A stretch of DNA of 64,000 bases from Beta vulgaris subsp. vulgaris. Its lineage: Eukaryota > Streptophyta > Magnoliopsida > Caryophyllales > Amaranthaceae. The stretch is taken from contig NC_079210.1 in assembly GCF_026745355.1 (NCBI RefSeq), positions 4,466,784 to 4,530,783 on the forward strand, read 5' to 3'. A model generated the notes under the pieces. That model was not told the origin of the DNA, ran no database searches, and saw only the letters and a list, made by a program, of their open reading frames with translations. This document shows, in pieces, positions 54,515 through 64,000 of the stretch; the stretch's first letter is position 1, and each line of letters opens with the position of its first letter. The position numbers and the translations under genes are program-made.

Positions 54515-56835
54515 ATGAGGCGGACCACACCTTCAACTAATGGTGTGGCCACACCCCCTTTCTCCCCCCCCCCCTCTTTCTCTCATTTTTTTTAACTCTT
54601 TCTATTTTCTTTTCTTCTGTTTTTTTTCTCTTTGATGTCTCTCTCATTTTTCCTATTTTTTTGCCTTATTTTCTCTCTCCTCTCATTTCCTCTAGAATTT
54701 TACCATTAACACATTGATAAATAAGGACGTGGCCAGCTAATAATAAGTCCAAGCTAGGCCTTATAATGATGCTCGTGTTCCCTTTTAAACAAGCCCAAGC
54801 GTGAATCCGTTTTCGGATAACCCTCTCTGAATGTACGTGTAACCCTTATTATTTGTAACCTTATTTTATGATACGAGGAACCCATTACTTCCTAATAAGG
54901 AACTATTATTATTTGTACCCTTATTTTATCATACGAGTAACCTATTTATTCTAAAAGTAACCCTCATATATTTTTCAAATGACCCATTATATTATAAAAG
55001 TAACCTCATTAGTTAACAAAAGTAACCCTAATTACATGTTTGAGTAACCTTATTTATTTTTTCGAGTAACCTCATATGTTCGCAAAAGTAACTCTAATTA
55101 TGATACAATAACTTGAAATGTTTATAGAAAGTAATCATAAGAAAGGTATAAGTAACCCATTAATTAGTTCATAAAAAGTATCCCCATTATATATTTAAAG
55201 TAATCTCATTTATTCATAAAAAGTAAAACGTGTTGCTTTTAAATGCTAAGGTGTTACTTTTAGTGAATTGGAGATTACATTATCGAATGCTAAGAGGTTA
55301 TTTTACTGACACTAGTGATTACTTTTTATAATGCTAAGGGGTTACTTTTACTGAAAGTATAGGTTACTTTTTGTAACTATAAGGGGGTTACTTTTTTTAT
55401 AAAGAGGGGTTACTCTTACCATAAATAGGGGTTACTTTTACTGAAAGTATAGGTTACTTTTGCTATAACTAGGGGTTACTTTTACAATAACTAGGAGATA
55501 CTTTTACTGAACGTATAGGTTACTTTTTGTAACTCTAAGGGGATTACTTTTGCTATAACTAGGGGTTACTTTTACTGAAAGTATAGGTTACTTTTTGTAA
55601 CTGTAAGGGGGTTACTTTTACTATAACTAGGGGTTACTTTTACTGAAAGTAGTTTTTTTATTATATGGTTACTTTTATTGAAACTAGGGTTACTTTTTGT
55701 AATTGAGATTACTTTTGTAATTATAAGGGGTTATTTTTACTGATACTAGGGGTTACTTTTTCTGCAACTAGAAGTTATTTTTATTGAATCTAGGGGAATC
55801 GAGTACTTAGTAGGAGAGAGAAAGTACAACGTCGGCGAAGACGCAGGAATTCTCTCATCGTACGGAGAATGAGCATCAGTCGGCGGAACTGAAATTGAAT
55901 TGAAAATTAACAACCCAATAATCCATGTTCTAGTTTCAATATTCAATTATGCATAAAATCAACCCAAAAGATCGAAACAATCACAAAAATCAGTAGTTCC
56001 AATCACAAATCACGAAATTTAGCAGTTCCAATTGTGATATGTGAATTGGTTATAGATTTTCATATGCATAAATCACAACATTCAGTAGTTCCATTAACAA
56101 ATCACAACAATTAAAACCATTTATCCTCCTCCTTAATGGACTGATATCGATTCCAATACATTAAACAATCATAAAAATCACAAATGTTCAACAATTCACT
56201 AGCTTCAATTCAAAAATCACTACAACTCAACAATAACTCATTATTCATAGACTAATTTCGATTACAATACACCAAAACTATCACAAACATGACTTCAAAC
56301 TTACCTCGTAAAAAATACCGGCGTTGGTAAGCGTGGCTGCTTCCTATTGCACAACAAGAGCAAGACGATGAGATTGAAGAGAAGAATCTGAGAATTGGAT
56401 CAGGGTTTAGTTTGAGGAGAGAGAAAAATTAGTGCGCACTGAGTACTGGTCGGGGCTGGCGGGGAATGCAATATGCAAAGCACGATCTCTGTGTACAGAC
56501 TACAAAGAATGCAATATGGGGTTATTTTTGCGTCAAACTCCATCTTCGTCTGTTCGACATTGCAGCTTTAATGGCAGAAGAAACTGGAGAGAGAAAATGG
56601 AAAATGGTGAGAGAGAAACGTGGATGACGTGGTTGTTGACGCAGATGAAGTCGAAGGTTGAGTTTGCGATGATGAAAAAGTGGAAGATATGAGGAGGGAG
56701 GATCGAAGAGGAATTGGGGTGGGAGGAGAGATAAAATAAAAAATGTGAGGAGAAGAGAAATTAGGCGGGGAAGGAAGAAGAGCTACAATTTTGTGGCCAC
56801 ACGGTTTGGATTCCGTGTGGCGTGTTGCACAAAAA
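54515..56835. mobile_element. Putative foldback-type element with GTAACC/GGTTAC arrays
   Basis: Outer inverted repeats carry CCACAC...GTGTGGCCACA on the left (54523-54558) and its inverse at the right (56794-56825). Inside, the left half (54835-55200) is rich in AGTAACC-type words and the right half (55240-55770) in GGTTACTTTT words, so the two halves are roughly inverted to each other. The right array is a tandem repeat with TTTTACTGAAAGTATAGG and AACTAGGGGTTAC units. 55800-56750 is AT-rich with purine-rich frames, none recognised. No transposase is present. Confidence 0.55.
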
Positions 56836-57278
56836 AACTCATTGAACGTAATAAGACTAGCAAAAATAAGACAAAAAGGAAAAACTTGAAACCCGTGTGG
56901 ATAAACAGAATCTTTCCAATTCATTTTAAAAATTTTCTCCGACACTCTCTACACCCATAACATGCCTCTATACTCTACTAAGTAGTAAGTACTACTTAAC
57001 CATGTACATGTTGGACTATAAAATTGGCTGGCATAACTAACTAATATACAAACTTGCTTGCAAATTTTTTAAAATAGATAAAAATGTAATCAATTAGTTT
57101 TGGTGATCAGTCCCATCAGATGTACACCAGAAGGATTCTACCTAGCCGAAAATCTATTATATAATTAGCTACTAAAAGCCAAAGTAAATATTTAGAAAAT
57201 TATAAATGATATGAATTTTTAAATACACCACTATGGTCTATGCACAATCATTTCTTTAAAAAAAATCAATAATTGTAT

Positions 57279-57482
57279 ACCTTTATATAAATGGGAAGTA
57301 TATGAATGAGCCAAATGAAGCTATTGCTACCATCTTTTTTTAATAGTAAATGTAAAAGATGCAGGCCTGTAATACGGAGCTGCAAGAAGAATTATCAAAA
57401 GATGATGAAGCGAATTATAATGGGCAAAAATGCTTCAACAACAAGAAGAAAGGAGGATGGGTCACCTTCCCGTTTATCTCTG
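57279..57482 (+). pseudogene. Orphan first exon of an NRT1/PTR family (NPF) transporter
   Basis: An ATG at 57359 opens 41 codons that end KKKGGWVTFPFIS plus one base, followed by a GT donor (57483). Plant NPF transporters start with a short first exon ending in a GGW-TFPF motif at the beginning of membrane segment 1. A TATA-like TTTATATAAATG lies at 57280-57291. No second exon was found in the remaining window on the plus strand; repeats and a LINE follow. It is either a gene fragment or exon 1 of a gene whose rest lies beyond the window. Confidence 0.5.
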
Positions 57483-57544
57483 GTAATTCACGTACTATCA
57501 TATGCTTGTAACTGGCTATTCTTTGTTCTTCTTTTTGAGCTAAA

Positions 57545-57925
57545 GTAGCTGCTATTTGACAATATTAGCTGAAAATAAATTGCAATTGATAAGTTAATTG
57601 AAACTGATAAGATAAAGCTGAAATTGATAAGGTGCTTGAATTGATAAGGTAGCTGATTAGATTAGCTATCTGACAAAATTAATTGATTAAGTTAATAAAT
57701 TATTTTGGCAAAATTAGTTATTATAAAATTTCAAAAATATTTTTCAAAATTTCAGTCACCATGATTTTAAAAAGCTAAAAATTTTAACTTATCACTTAAG
57801 TTTTTTTAATCACTTGAAATTTTATTTTAGATACTCATCAAATAGTAGTGATTATTTTAATACCTAAAATATGTTAGCAACTTATCTTTTAAGATAACTA
57901 AAATATTTTACCAAACAAAAATATA
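57545..57925. repeat. Dispersed repeat, copy 2
   Basis: See 49600-49985. Same orientation and order of shared words. Confidence 0.7.
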
Positions 57926-58159
57926 TGATATAATCAAATATATGTTTGAGCCGATTGTCATGTATGTGCATGACTGGACAAAAATAGTTGTAATGGCAAG
58001 CAACTATTCTAATTCCGAAATTCTTCATTATGTATGGTGTTGCTCGACTATGGACTCGAACCCTATCCTCTAGGGTTAACACTTACCAGACTTCACACAT
58101 ATGTAAGCGGGATGTAATCCCCAAGATGGTATGAAAATTGCCCTTAGGGTTAAATAGTA

Positions 58160-58775
58160 CTTCCTTCGTTTTTTAATAGAGGTAACATTTGACTTTTTAC
58201 ATTTATCGAGACACAACTTTGACCACAACATCTCTATTTTTATGGATATAAATTTTTTTAAGAAATACATATTTGAAAAGTCTATATATATCAAAACAAA
58301 TAATCCAACAACATCACACATGATTATATTTTCTTTATATATAAATAACTATTGATGGTCAAAGGGAGGTGCATGAAAAATACCCAAATTCAACGTATTA
58401 GAGCAACTCCAATGGTAGGCTTTTTGGACTTGCTTGCAATATTTTAAAATAGTGAGCAAATTGCTCAATCATTAGAGTGGAGTATAATATATAGGTCTGC
58501 TAGAGAGCAATTGTTGCTTGCCCAAGCAGGTTGCTTGACTACAAAAAATGATTTGTGGTGGGACCCATTTGTTAAATTACTAATGATATGCAATAATAAG
58601 AGCTTAGTTGGCAAGGTGAGTCACATTCAAGCTAGAACTAGTTGTTGCTTGCCATTGGAGTAGTATGATGCTTAAATTTATTGTAGCTTGAAAAGATGAT
58701 GTGGCACGAAACGTTTAGCTTTCTTTATTGCTTGCCATTGGAGCTGCTCTTACATATAAAAAAGAACGAAGGAAG
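58160..58775. mobile_element. Stowaway MITE split by a Harbinger-type MITE
   Basis: Ends CTTCCTTCGTTTTTTAATA and CTTCCTTCGTTCTTTTTTAT are inverted, with TA outside (58158-58159 and 58776-58777). Without the inner insertion it would be 264 bp. Confidence 0.7.
58401..58749. mobile_element. Tourist/Harbinger-type MITE, 349 bp
   Basis: Inverted ends GAGCAACTCCAATGG and GAGCAGCTCCAATGG with the 3-bp duplication TTA (58398-58400 and 58750-58752), the PIF/Harbinger signature. Confidence 0.8.
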
Positions 58776-59252
58776 TAGCAATTAATGAAACAAGCAAATT
58801 AGAGGGAGTTAGCTATATTTTAAGGCAAATTACCCCCAAGGGTAAGAAAAGTTGTAAAAGTCACAAATAGATATATCAAAAGTTAGCCACTAAGGTTATT
58901 CAGAAAGCTAAACGTCTCATGCGCTACGTACGATAATACTTGATTAAAGGATAAAATCTAACTCAACATATATGTTGTAAGACTTTAATCTGAGTAATGT
59001 TGTACAAATTGTATTGTAATATTTATTTTATTTTTGGTGAAAAAGGGTAAAGCAGATTAACTATTAATTAGTGGTGCCAAAAATCTCCAGAGAGCAATCG
59101 ATGCGATAGCTAGGTGGGGAATTGAAAATTTTAGCTTATCCTATTACAAATTGCGAGTTGTTGGTCTTTCTCCACTGCTTGGCCATCATGTCCCCAAGCT
59201 TGTTGTACTCCCTACTGCAATCTAGAATCTTGAAACTTTCAAATTTCATGCC

Positions 59253-59549
59253 TTACTCTCTGCATTTATATACTGTATACAACATTAGAGTATATGTTAG
59301 TATGGGTTGTCTCCTGGTCAAGAGTTGGGTGACCATTTTACCATCCAAAAAAAGTGCCAATTTCTTGAAACCATGATCTAGGGCTACGGCTAACCCTTCC
59401 TGGATTCCCCTAAGTTTTGCTAATAAAGCGTCTTCTACAAAGGTGGTTTTTGCGAATCCAAGGATCCATTTCCCCTCGTTATTTCGAATAACTCCCGCCA
59501 CCCCCGCTGTTTGTGAATGGTTTTGGAAGGCCGCATCTACAATGAGCAA
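59253..59549 (-). pseudogene. LINE RNase H domain
   Basis: DAAFQNHSQTAGVAGVIRNN, then AKLRGIQEGLAVALDHG and KLALFLDGKMV, as in plant RVT_3 RNase H. The expected C-terminal NxxAD segment is not in this frame. Confidence 0.8.
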
Positions 59550-59726
59550 GGCCTTAGAGGGGGGGGGGTTAATCTAATAAATTTAGGGTCGGGTAAGGTT
59601 TTTGTGACTGTTACTTCCAGATTTTGCTTGGATAAAGTCTTGGGCCTTTCGCCATGCTTAAGCAAGCACAACCTAAACTTTCATGGGGTCTTTTGTGGGA
59701 TTGAAGACAACATGATTCCTACTTTT

Positions 59727-60047
59727 TCAAATTTTGAAACATATGAAAGGGAAGAAGGTTGGCCAGTGTATGTGGAGAATATCTTTATCAAGGTTCAGGT
59801 TTGAATAAAGCCACTGGGTGGTGTCACTGTTCCTAGGTATGTATAGAGGTATAGCCATATCCCAAATTTCCTTCGTCCAAGAGCATGTTCTCATAATGTG
59901 ATGGGTGTTTTCCACTTCTTGTACATTTGCACAATGTGCGGTTAGGGAGGTTTTTCGATCATGTAACAGCTTGTTATAGGGAAGGCGATCTTGACATACT
60001 AACCAAAGGAAGAACTGGATCTTTCCATATGTGTTCATCTTCCACAC
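59727..60047 (-). pseudogene. LINE zinc-finger RVT domain
   Basis: KIQFFLWLVCQDRLPYNKLL, then CANVQEVENTHHIMRTCSWTKEIW fits the zf-RVT pattern (Cys, paired His, Cys) after plant LINE reverse transcriptases. Confidence 0.8.
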
Positions 60048-60667
60048 CCAGTCGATGGCCGGACTTTCATCCCAAGATAGTTGGATCTTATAAGCTGCAG
60101 GTAAGGAAAAATCTTATTGTGTTAGAAAAAGGGGAAGAAGCGAGTCCTCTTAAGCTTCCTCATGGGGTAGCCGGGTCCAAGTCATATATTTTACTTATGA
60201 TAACATCCGATAAGTTTATGGATAGACACTCGACGTTCCACTCCCCTCCTCTTACTTCATCTCTCACCTTAAGCTCACTCTCATACTCATTTAGGGGGCC
60301 TACACAAAAGTTTCTAAGGGATCCTATCCCTTTCCATTGACTATAATTGGCAATCATCATGCCAAAATTTGATATTATCCCCTTTTCCTAAAATCCATTG
60401 ACTATTATTGGCAAGAAAGTGCCAACCTTTTCCCAAAATTTGCCATACTGGAGATCCTTTTCTAAATTAGGTGACATAATTTCGGTGGACATACTTGGAC
60501 TCTATACATTTTTTAGCTAAGTTTTCAGGACCTTTGGATAATTTCCAACCTAGTTTAGCCATGGATGTTGCATTCATTAAAATTTGGTTTTGGATGCCTA
60601 ACTCGCCATAACCCTTGGGTGTGAAGGTTCTTTGTTTCCCAACTAAGTGTATTTTGTTCTTCCCATC

Positions 60668-61836
60668 CTACTCTCTCCACAAAAAATTGTTACACACTCG
60701 ATCTAGATCTTTTAAGATTTTCACTGGGACAAAGGTGGCTTGCATATAATAAGGTGGGATAGTGGCCAGAGTAGATGATATCAAGCATAATCTCCATGCC
60801 CTCAAGAGATATTTTATTTTCGAGTTTGCGAGTTTACTTTTCATCTTATCAACCACAAATTGAACTTGATTCTTTGAGAGTCTTTTGTGGCATAAGGGAA
60901 GTCCTAAGTAGGTACCTAGGTCATCATTTCCCTCTAACTCAAAGATTTGTTGGAATAGGTTTCTAATATCTAATGATGTGTTAGCGGAGAAGATAAGGCG
61001 ACTCTTACTTTCATTTATTTTTTGTCCCGACATCAGGAATAAATTCTTTAAAATTTCCCTCACTTCAAAGGTTGTGGCTTTGTCTACCCTCCCAAATAAC
61101 AGTAGATCATCTGCAAACATTAGGTGCAATATAGGAACTTTGTCTTTTCCAACCCAAAAGGGGGTCCATTTCTTCTCTAAAGTTGCTTGATTGATCGTAT
61201 GAAATAGATATATATATTCAAGGCAAACAATAAAAATGTATGGTGACATGGGATCTCCTTGTCTTAAGCCTCGTTAAAAGCTTCAGTTTTACTACCATTG
61301 ATTAGGACTGGGGAGGAAGATTGGGAGACACAACTCATAATCAGATTTACTGAGGAATCAATTAGGTTCAAGTTCTGGAGGCAAGACATAGCAAAACTCC
61401 ACTCAATTCGATCGTAAGCTTTTTTAAATCAAACTTTTAGAGCGAACCACTCCGTTTTCCCTTTCTTTTTGTTCACTAAGTAGAGGACTTCCGAAGCCAC
61501 CACAATATTCACATTCGGTCCCCTACCTTTAATAAAGTGGTTTTGGTTTGGTGAGATCCAGTAGGGAATCAAGGGCTTTAGGCGGTTAACGATGACTTTA
61601 GTTGCAAGTTTATAGACCGTATTGCTCAAGCTGATAGGTCTTTAGTGTATTGCCGTTTTCGGGGGGTGTTGCTTAGGTATGAGACAAATGATAGCTTGAC
61701 ACATGTCTTTAGGGACCCTCCTTTGTTCAAACGAAGATCTAACATTTTGACACGCATCCTCCCCAACAATCTCCCACATTCTCTGGAAAAATATAGGATG
61801 ATACCCATCAGAGCCTAGAGCTTTAACGGGTTTCAT
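60668..61836 (-). pseudogene. LINE reverse transcriptase
   Basis: 61429-61836 has KALGSDGYHPIFFQRMW and IVNRLKPLIPYWISPNQNHF in two frames. 60668-61249 has SPYIFIVCLEYI and LMFADDLLLFG, the catalytic FADD box, and then TYLGLPL. At least two frame breaks lie between them. Confidence 0.85.
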
Positions 61837-62630
61837 TTGTGTTAGGGCCTTTTTTATTTCCTCGTTAGAAGGTGGATAGGCTCAAGAATGTTTCCATGAA
61901 ATATAGGTTGAGGAAAAACTCTAAAATATGCTCCATAACTTGATTCGAGTCCCTAGTGTCTTGCCCTACTTCATTTCTTAAGGATAAGATTCTGCTAGCA
62001 TTTCTTTTGATCATCACACTTCTATGAAAGTAACTAGTGTTTCTTTCCCCCTCTTTTAATTTATCCATTTTATTTTTTCTGGCCCAGAGAGATTCCTCTT
62101 GCATTAGAATGTTAACAGTTTCCTCGCTTATCTCAATTTCAAGGTGTTGAAGGAACTTTGAGTAAGATTTCAATTGTAAGGCTTTTTGGGTGCCCTCAAG
62201 TCTCGCTAAAGCCCATCGCTTCCGTTTATAGATATTACCAAAATTGTTCACATTCCAACCCGTGAGGTTATTTTGTAAATTTTTTAAAGTAGATACAATA
62301 TTCCCCCCCCCCCCAAGGCCACGTTTGTTCAATTTTTTCCTTAAAAGTGTCATTTAAAAGCCACATGGGTGCGAATCTAAAAGACTTACTTCCTAGTCTC
62401 GGTGAAGGATTATCGAAAGCATTAGAAGAGGGCAATGGCCGAAAGTTGCACGTGGGAGATGCCAAAGGTTTGAGTTCGGGAACATAGTTATCCATTCCGG
62501 TTTACCCAACACCTATCTAATCGTTCAAAATTAGGTTTCTTTTCAACTTGTTAGACCATACAGACTTTCGACCTTGATAACCCATATCTAACAAGTTACA
62601 AGAGTTCATAGAAGATGCATATAAGTTGGC

Positions 62631-63288
62631 TTAGTTAGTGTTTATTTTGTGACCTCCAAATTTATCATTTTGGCTAATAATCTTAAAGTCCCCAATAGCT
62701 AGCCATGAACAAGTAATAGAGTCTGACATTGCACATAAATCTTGCCACAAAACTTTCCTATATATTAATATATTTAGGACTTGCATAAATTGCGGATAAT
62801 ACGAAAGATTTATGTAAAGAACATACATCAACCATTGCATGCACCCCTTGAGCATTTCCTCTAATAGTATGTAACTTGAGGATTGTGGCGTTCCAAAGGA
62901 GGACTAGGCCCCCCGCGAATCCCCTCGGTTCCACTATATGCCAAGAGTCAAAGCCCACGGTTTTAATAATGTTAATGGTGGTTTGGCGGCACACCCTTGT
63001 TTCCACAAGAATGATCATTTCCGGATGGTGTTGAGAGATCAGCATTCGTAGTTTGGGTTTTAAGGAGAGTATTCCCAGCCCTCGCACATTCCAAAATAGG
63101 TTAGTCATATTATGAGGGACAAGGGGTTGTTGAGGAACTTGGCTAGAACCTCTTCGTTTTCGAGTGTCCATGACATAACTTCTTCCCCCTTTTTGACGTC
63201 GATTATCTTTCTCATGTAGGGTTGAAGACAAGCCTTGGCTTCTCGACGGTATCTTAACCCTCTCGACCCATGTCACTATCACTCCCAC
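62631..63288 (-). pseudogene. LINE endonuclease
   Basis: LFWNVRGLG and PEMIILVETRV (catalytic Glu region), then GGLVLLWN. A second frame (62631-62855) ends WLAIGDFKIISQNDKFGG, where the usual Asn of the GDFN motif is Lys. 61865-62353 continues toward RT with a long helical linker. The domain is inactive by frameshift and residue change. Confidence 0.8.
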
Positions 63289-63727
63289 CTTCCTTACGGG
63301 TCTGTGTGCTCGGGCTAAGAGTCACGCATCGGTGTTGCGCATGGCTTGCAGCCTCACCGAGGTGTTCATCATCATGATCATGGTGCAGGTTGGAGGTAGA
63401 CCGGTGCCGGATCGTGCCATTATTGGCCCATGTTTTGAAAAATATCTCTCTCTTCTTTCTCTAGTCCTCCCCCTCTCTCTCTAGAAGCCACTTCAAAAAT
63501 GTGAACAATGTTTTTTTTTTTTTGGGAGGTGACACGCATCTTATAGTTGAGGAAGGTGTACTGGTGCTAGGTCGGAGTTGACATAGAGAATCATATTGTT
63601 GAAAATTTCTAGACTGGGTATGGATTCATAATTATGGCTTTGACTTCGTTCCACGTCAGGTCCGTGAAATGTCACTCCTCCCCTTCCGTGATCAATTAGT
63701 CTACATAACCCAAGTTGAAATCAGCCA

Positions 63728-63979
63728 TCACCGGTCAGACTCGTTGGTTGAAGTGGACCGGGTGATCGCAGCGGAAGCCTTCTCACTTTTCGTTATCAGA
63801 GGGGTTTGTATCTCTGAGTTTTCAGAAAGTTGAAATCTTTCCAAATCTCCCAGTTTCTGTAGAGTGTCAAAAGAATTGTTTAAAATGCAATCACTTTTCC
63901 TCAGGTCAAGGGCCTTTGATCTTTCTCTCTCTTCTTTTTTCGGACTATCTAGCCGCCCTTTTATTGGTCCCCTCCAGAT
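63728..63979 (-). pseudogene. Possible C-terminal remnant of LINE ORF1
   Basis: An 83-codon open stretch without ATG, preceded by two stops, reads a Lys/Arg/Glu-rich start (DSPKKEERERSKALDLRKSD) then a polar tail. Its position upstream of the endonuclease and its charge fit the end of a plant LINE ORF1, but no zinc knuckle is visible. Confidence 0.3.
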
Positions 63980-64000
63980 CTACTAGGTCCAGAGTTTCCT

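Larger units (their letters stand above)
59030..63979 (-). mobile_element. Decayed L1-type LINE with RNase H domain
   Basis: Domains run in order on the minus strand: endonuclease, reverse transcriptase, zinc-finger RVT and RNase H, with many stops and frameshifts. T-rich TTTATTTTATTTTTGG near 59020-59036 may be the decayed poly(A) tail. The 5' part reaches the window edge, so no target duplication can be tested. Confidence 0.85.

Overview
The window is AT-rich nuclear DNA from a flowering plant. Plant-specific enzyme families, GT-AG introns and many nested plant transposons show this. The order Caryophyllales is an inference: a single-domain ribosome-inactivating protein (RIP) gene is typical of that order. 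No species can be named from the sequence alone.

Host genes are few and nearly all belong to specialised metabolism. From left to right: a type 1 RIP gene (4054-4851, minus); a two-exon UGT709-like glycosyltransferase, UGT-A (6241-8649, minus); a BAHD acyltransferase, BAHD1 (29647-31041, plus); an acyl-activating enzyme (AAE) ending in a peroxisomal SRL tripeptide (32755-34419 or 34530, minus); a second BAHD close to the first, BAHD2 (37173-38546, plus); and a second two-exon UGT709-like gene, UGT-B (50316-53244, plus). BAHD1-AAE-BAHD2 forms a core of about 9 kb flanked by the two UGTs. An acyl-CoA maker, two acyl-CoA users and two sugar-transferase-type proteins together suggest a candidate biosynthetic cluster for an acylated and perhaps glycosylated metabolite. 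Both UGTs lack the usual catalytic histidine (Ala in one, Pro in the other). Fragments of an AAE 3' end and of BAHD upstream regions lie between the RIP gene and UGT-A and on both sides of a hAT element. They indicate that the cluster grew by segmental duplication and then decayed. A TIM14/PAM18 pseudogene fragment (about 2060-2207) and an orphan NPF-like first exon (57359-57482) are the other gene traces.

Most of the rest is mobile DNA. 345-1713 is a possible solo LTR carrying a short twin-primed LINE insertion with a perfect 14-bp target duplication. 10894-15753 is a 4.86-kb hAT-type element with an 8-bp target duplication. 16452-23430 is a Gypsy-type element without coding capacity; it contains a SINE in one LTR and a CACTA element that itself contains a smaller CACTA element. 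23802-28912 is a young but broken Copia element (264-bp LTRs, 5 differences). 35402-36583 is a TRIM-like element. 38779-40104 is a solo LTR. 43081 to about 47555 is a decayed Copia element. 59030 to the right edge is a decayed L1-type LINE. Small elements (Stowaway, Harbinger and Mutator-type MITEs, SINEs) fill gene flanks and one another; several have exact target duplications. A (TTA)n island (48550-48890) and a GTAACC/GGTTAC array element (54515-56835) are the main simple-sequence features.

No tRNA, rRNA or CRISPR locus was seen. The only tRNA-like sequences are SINE heads.
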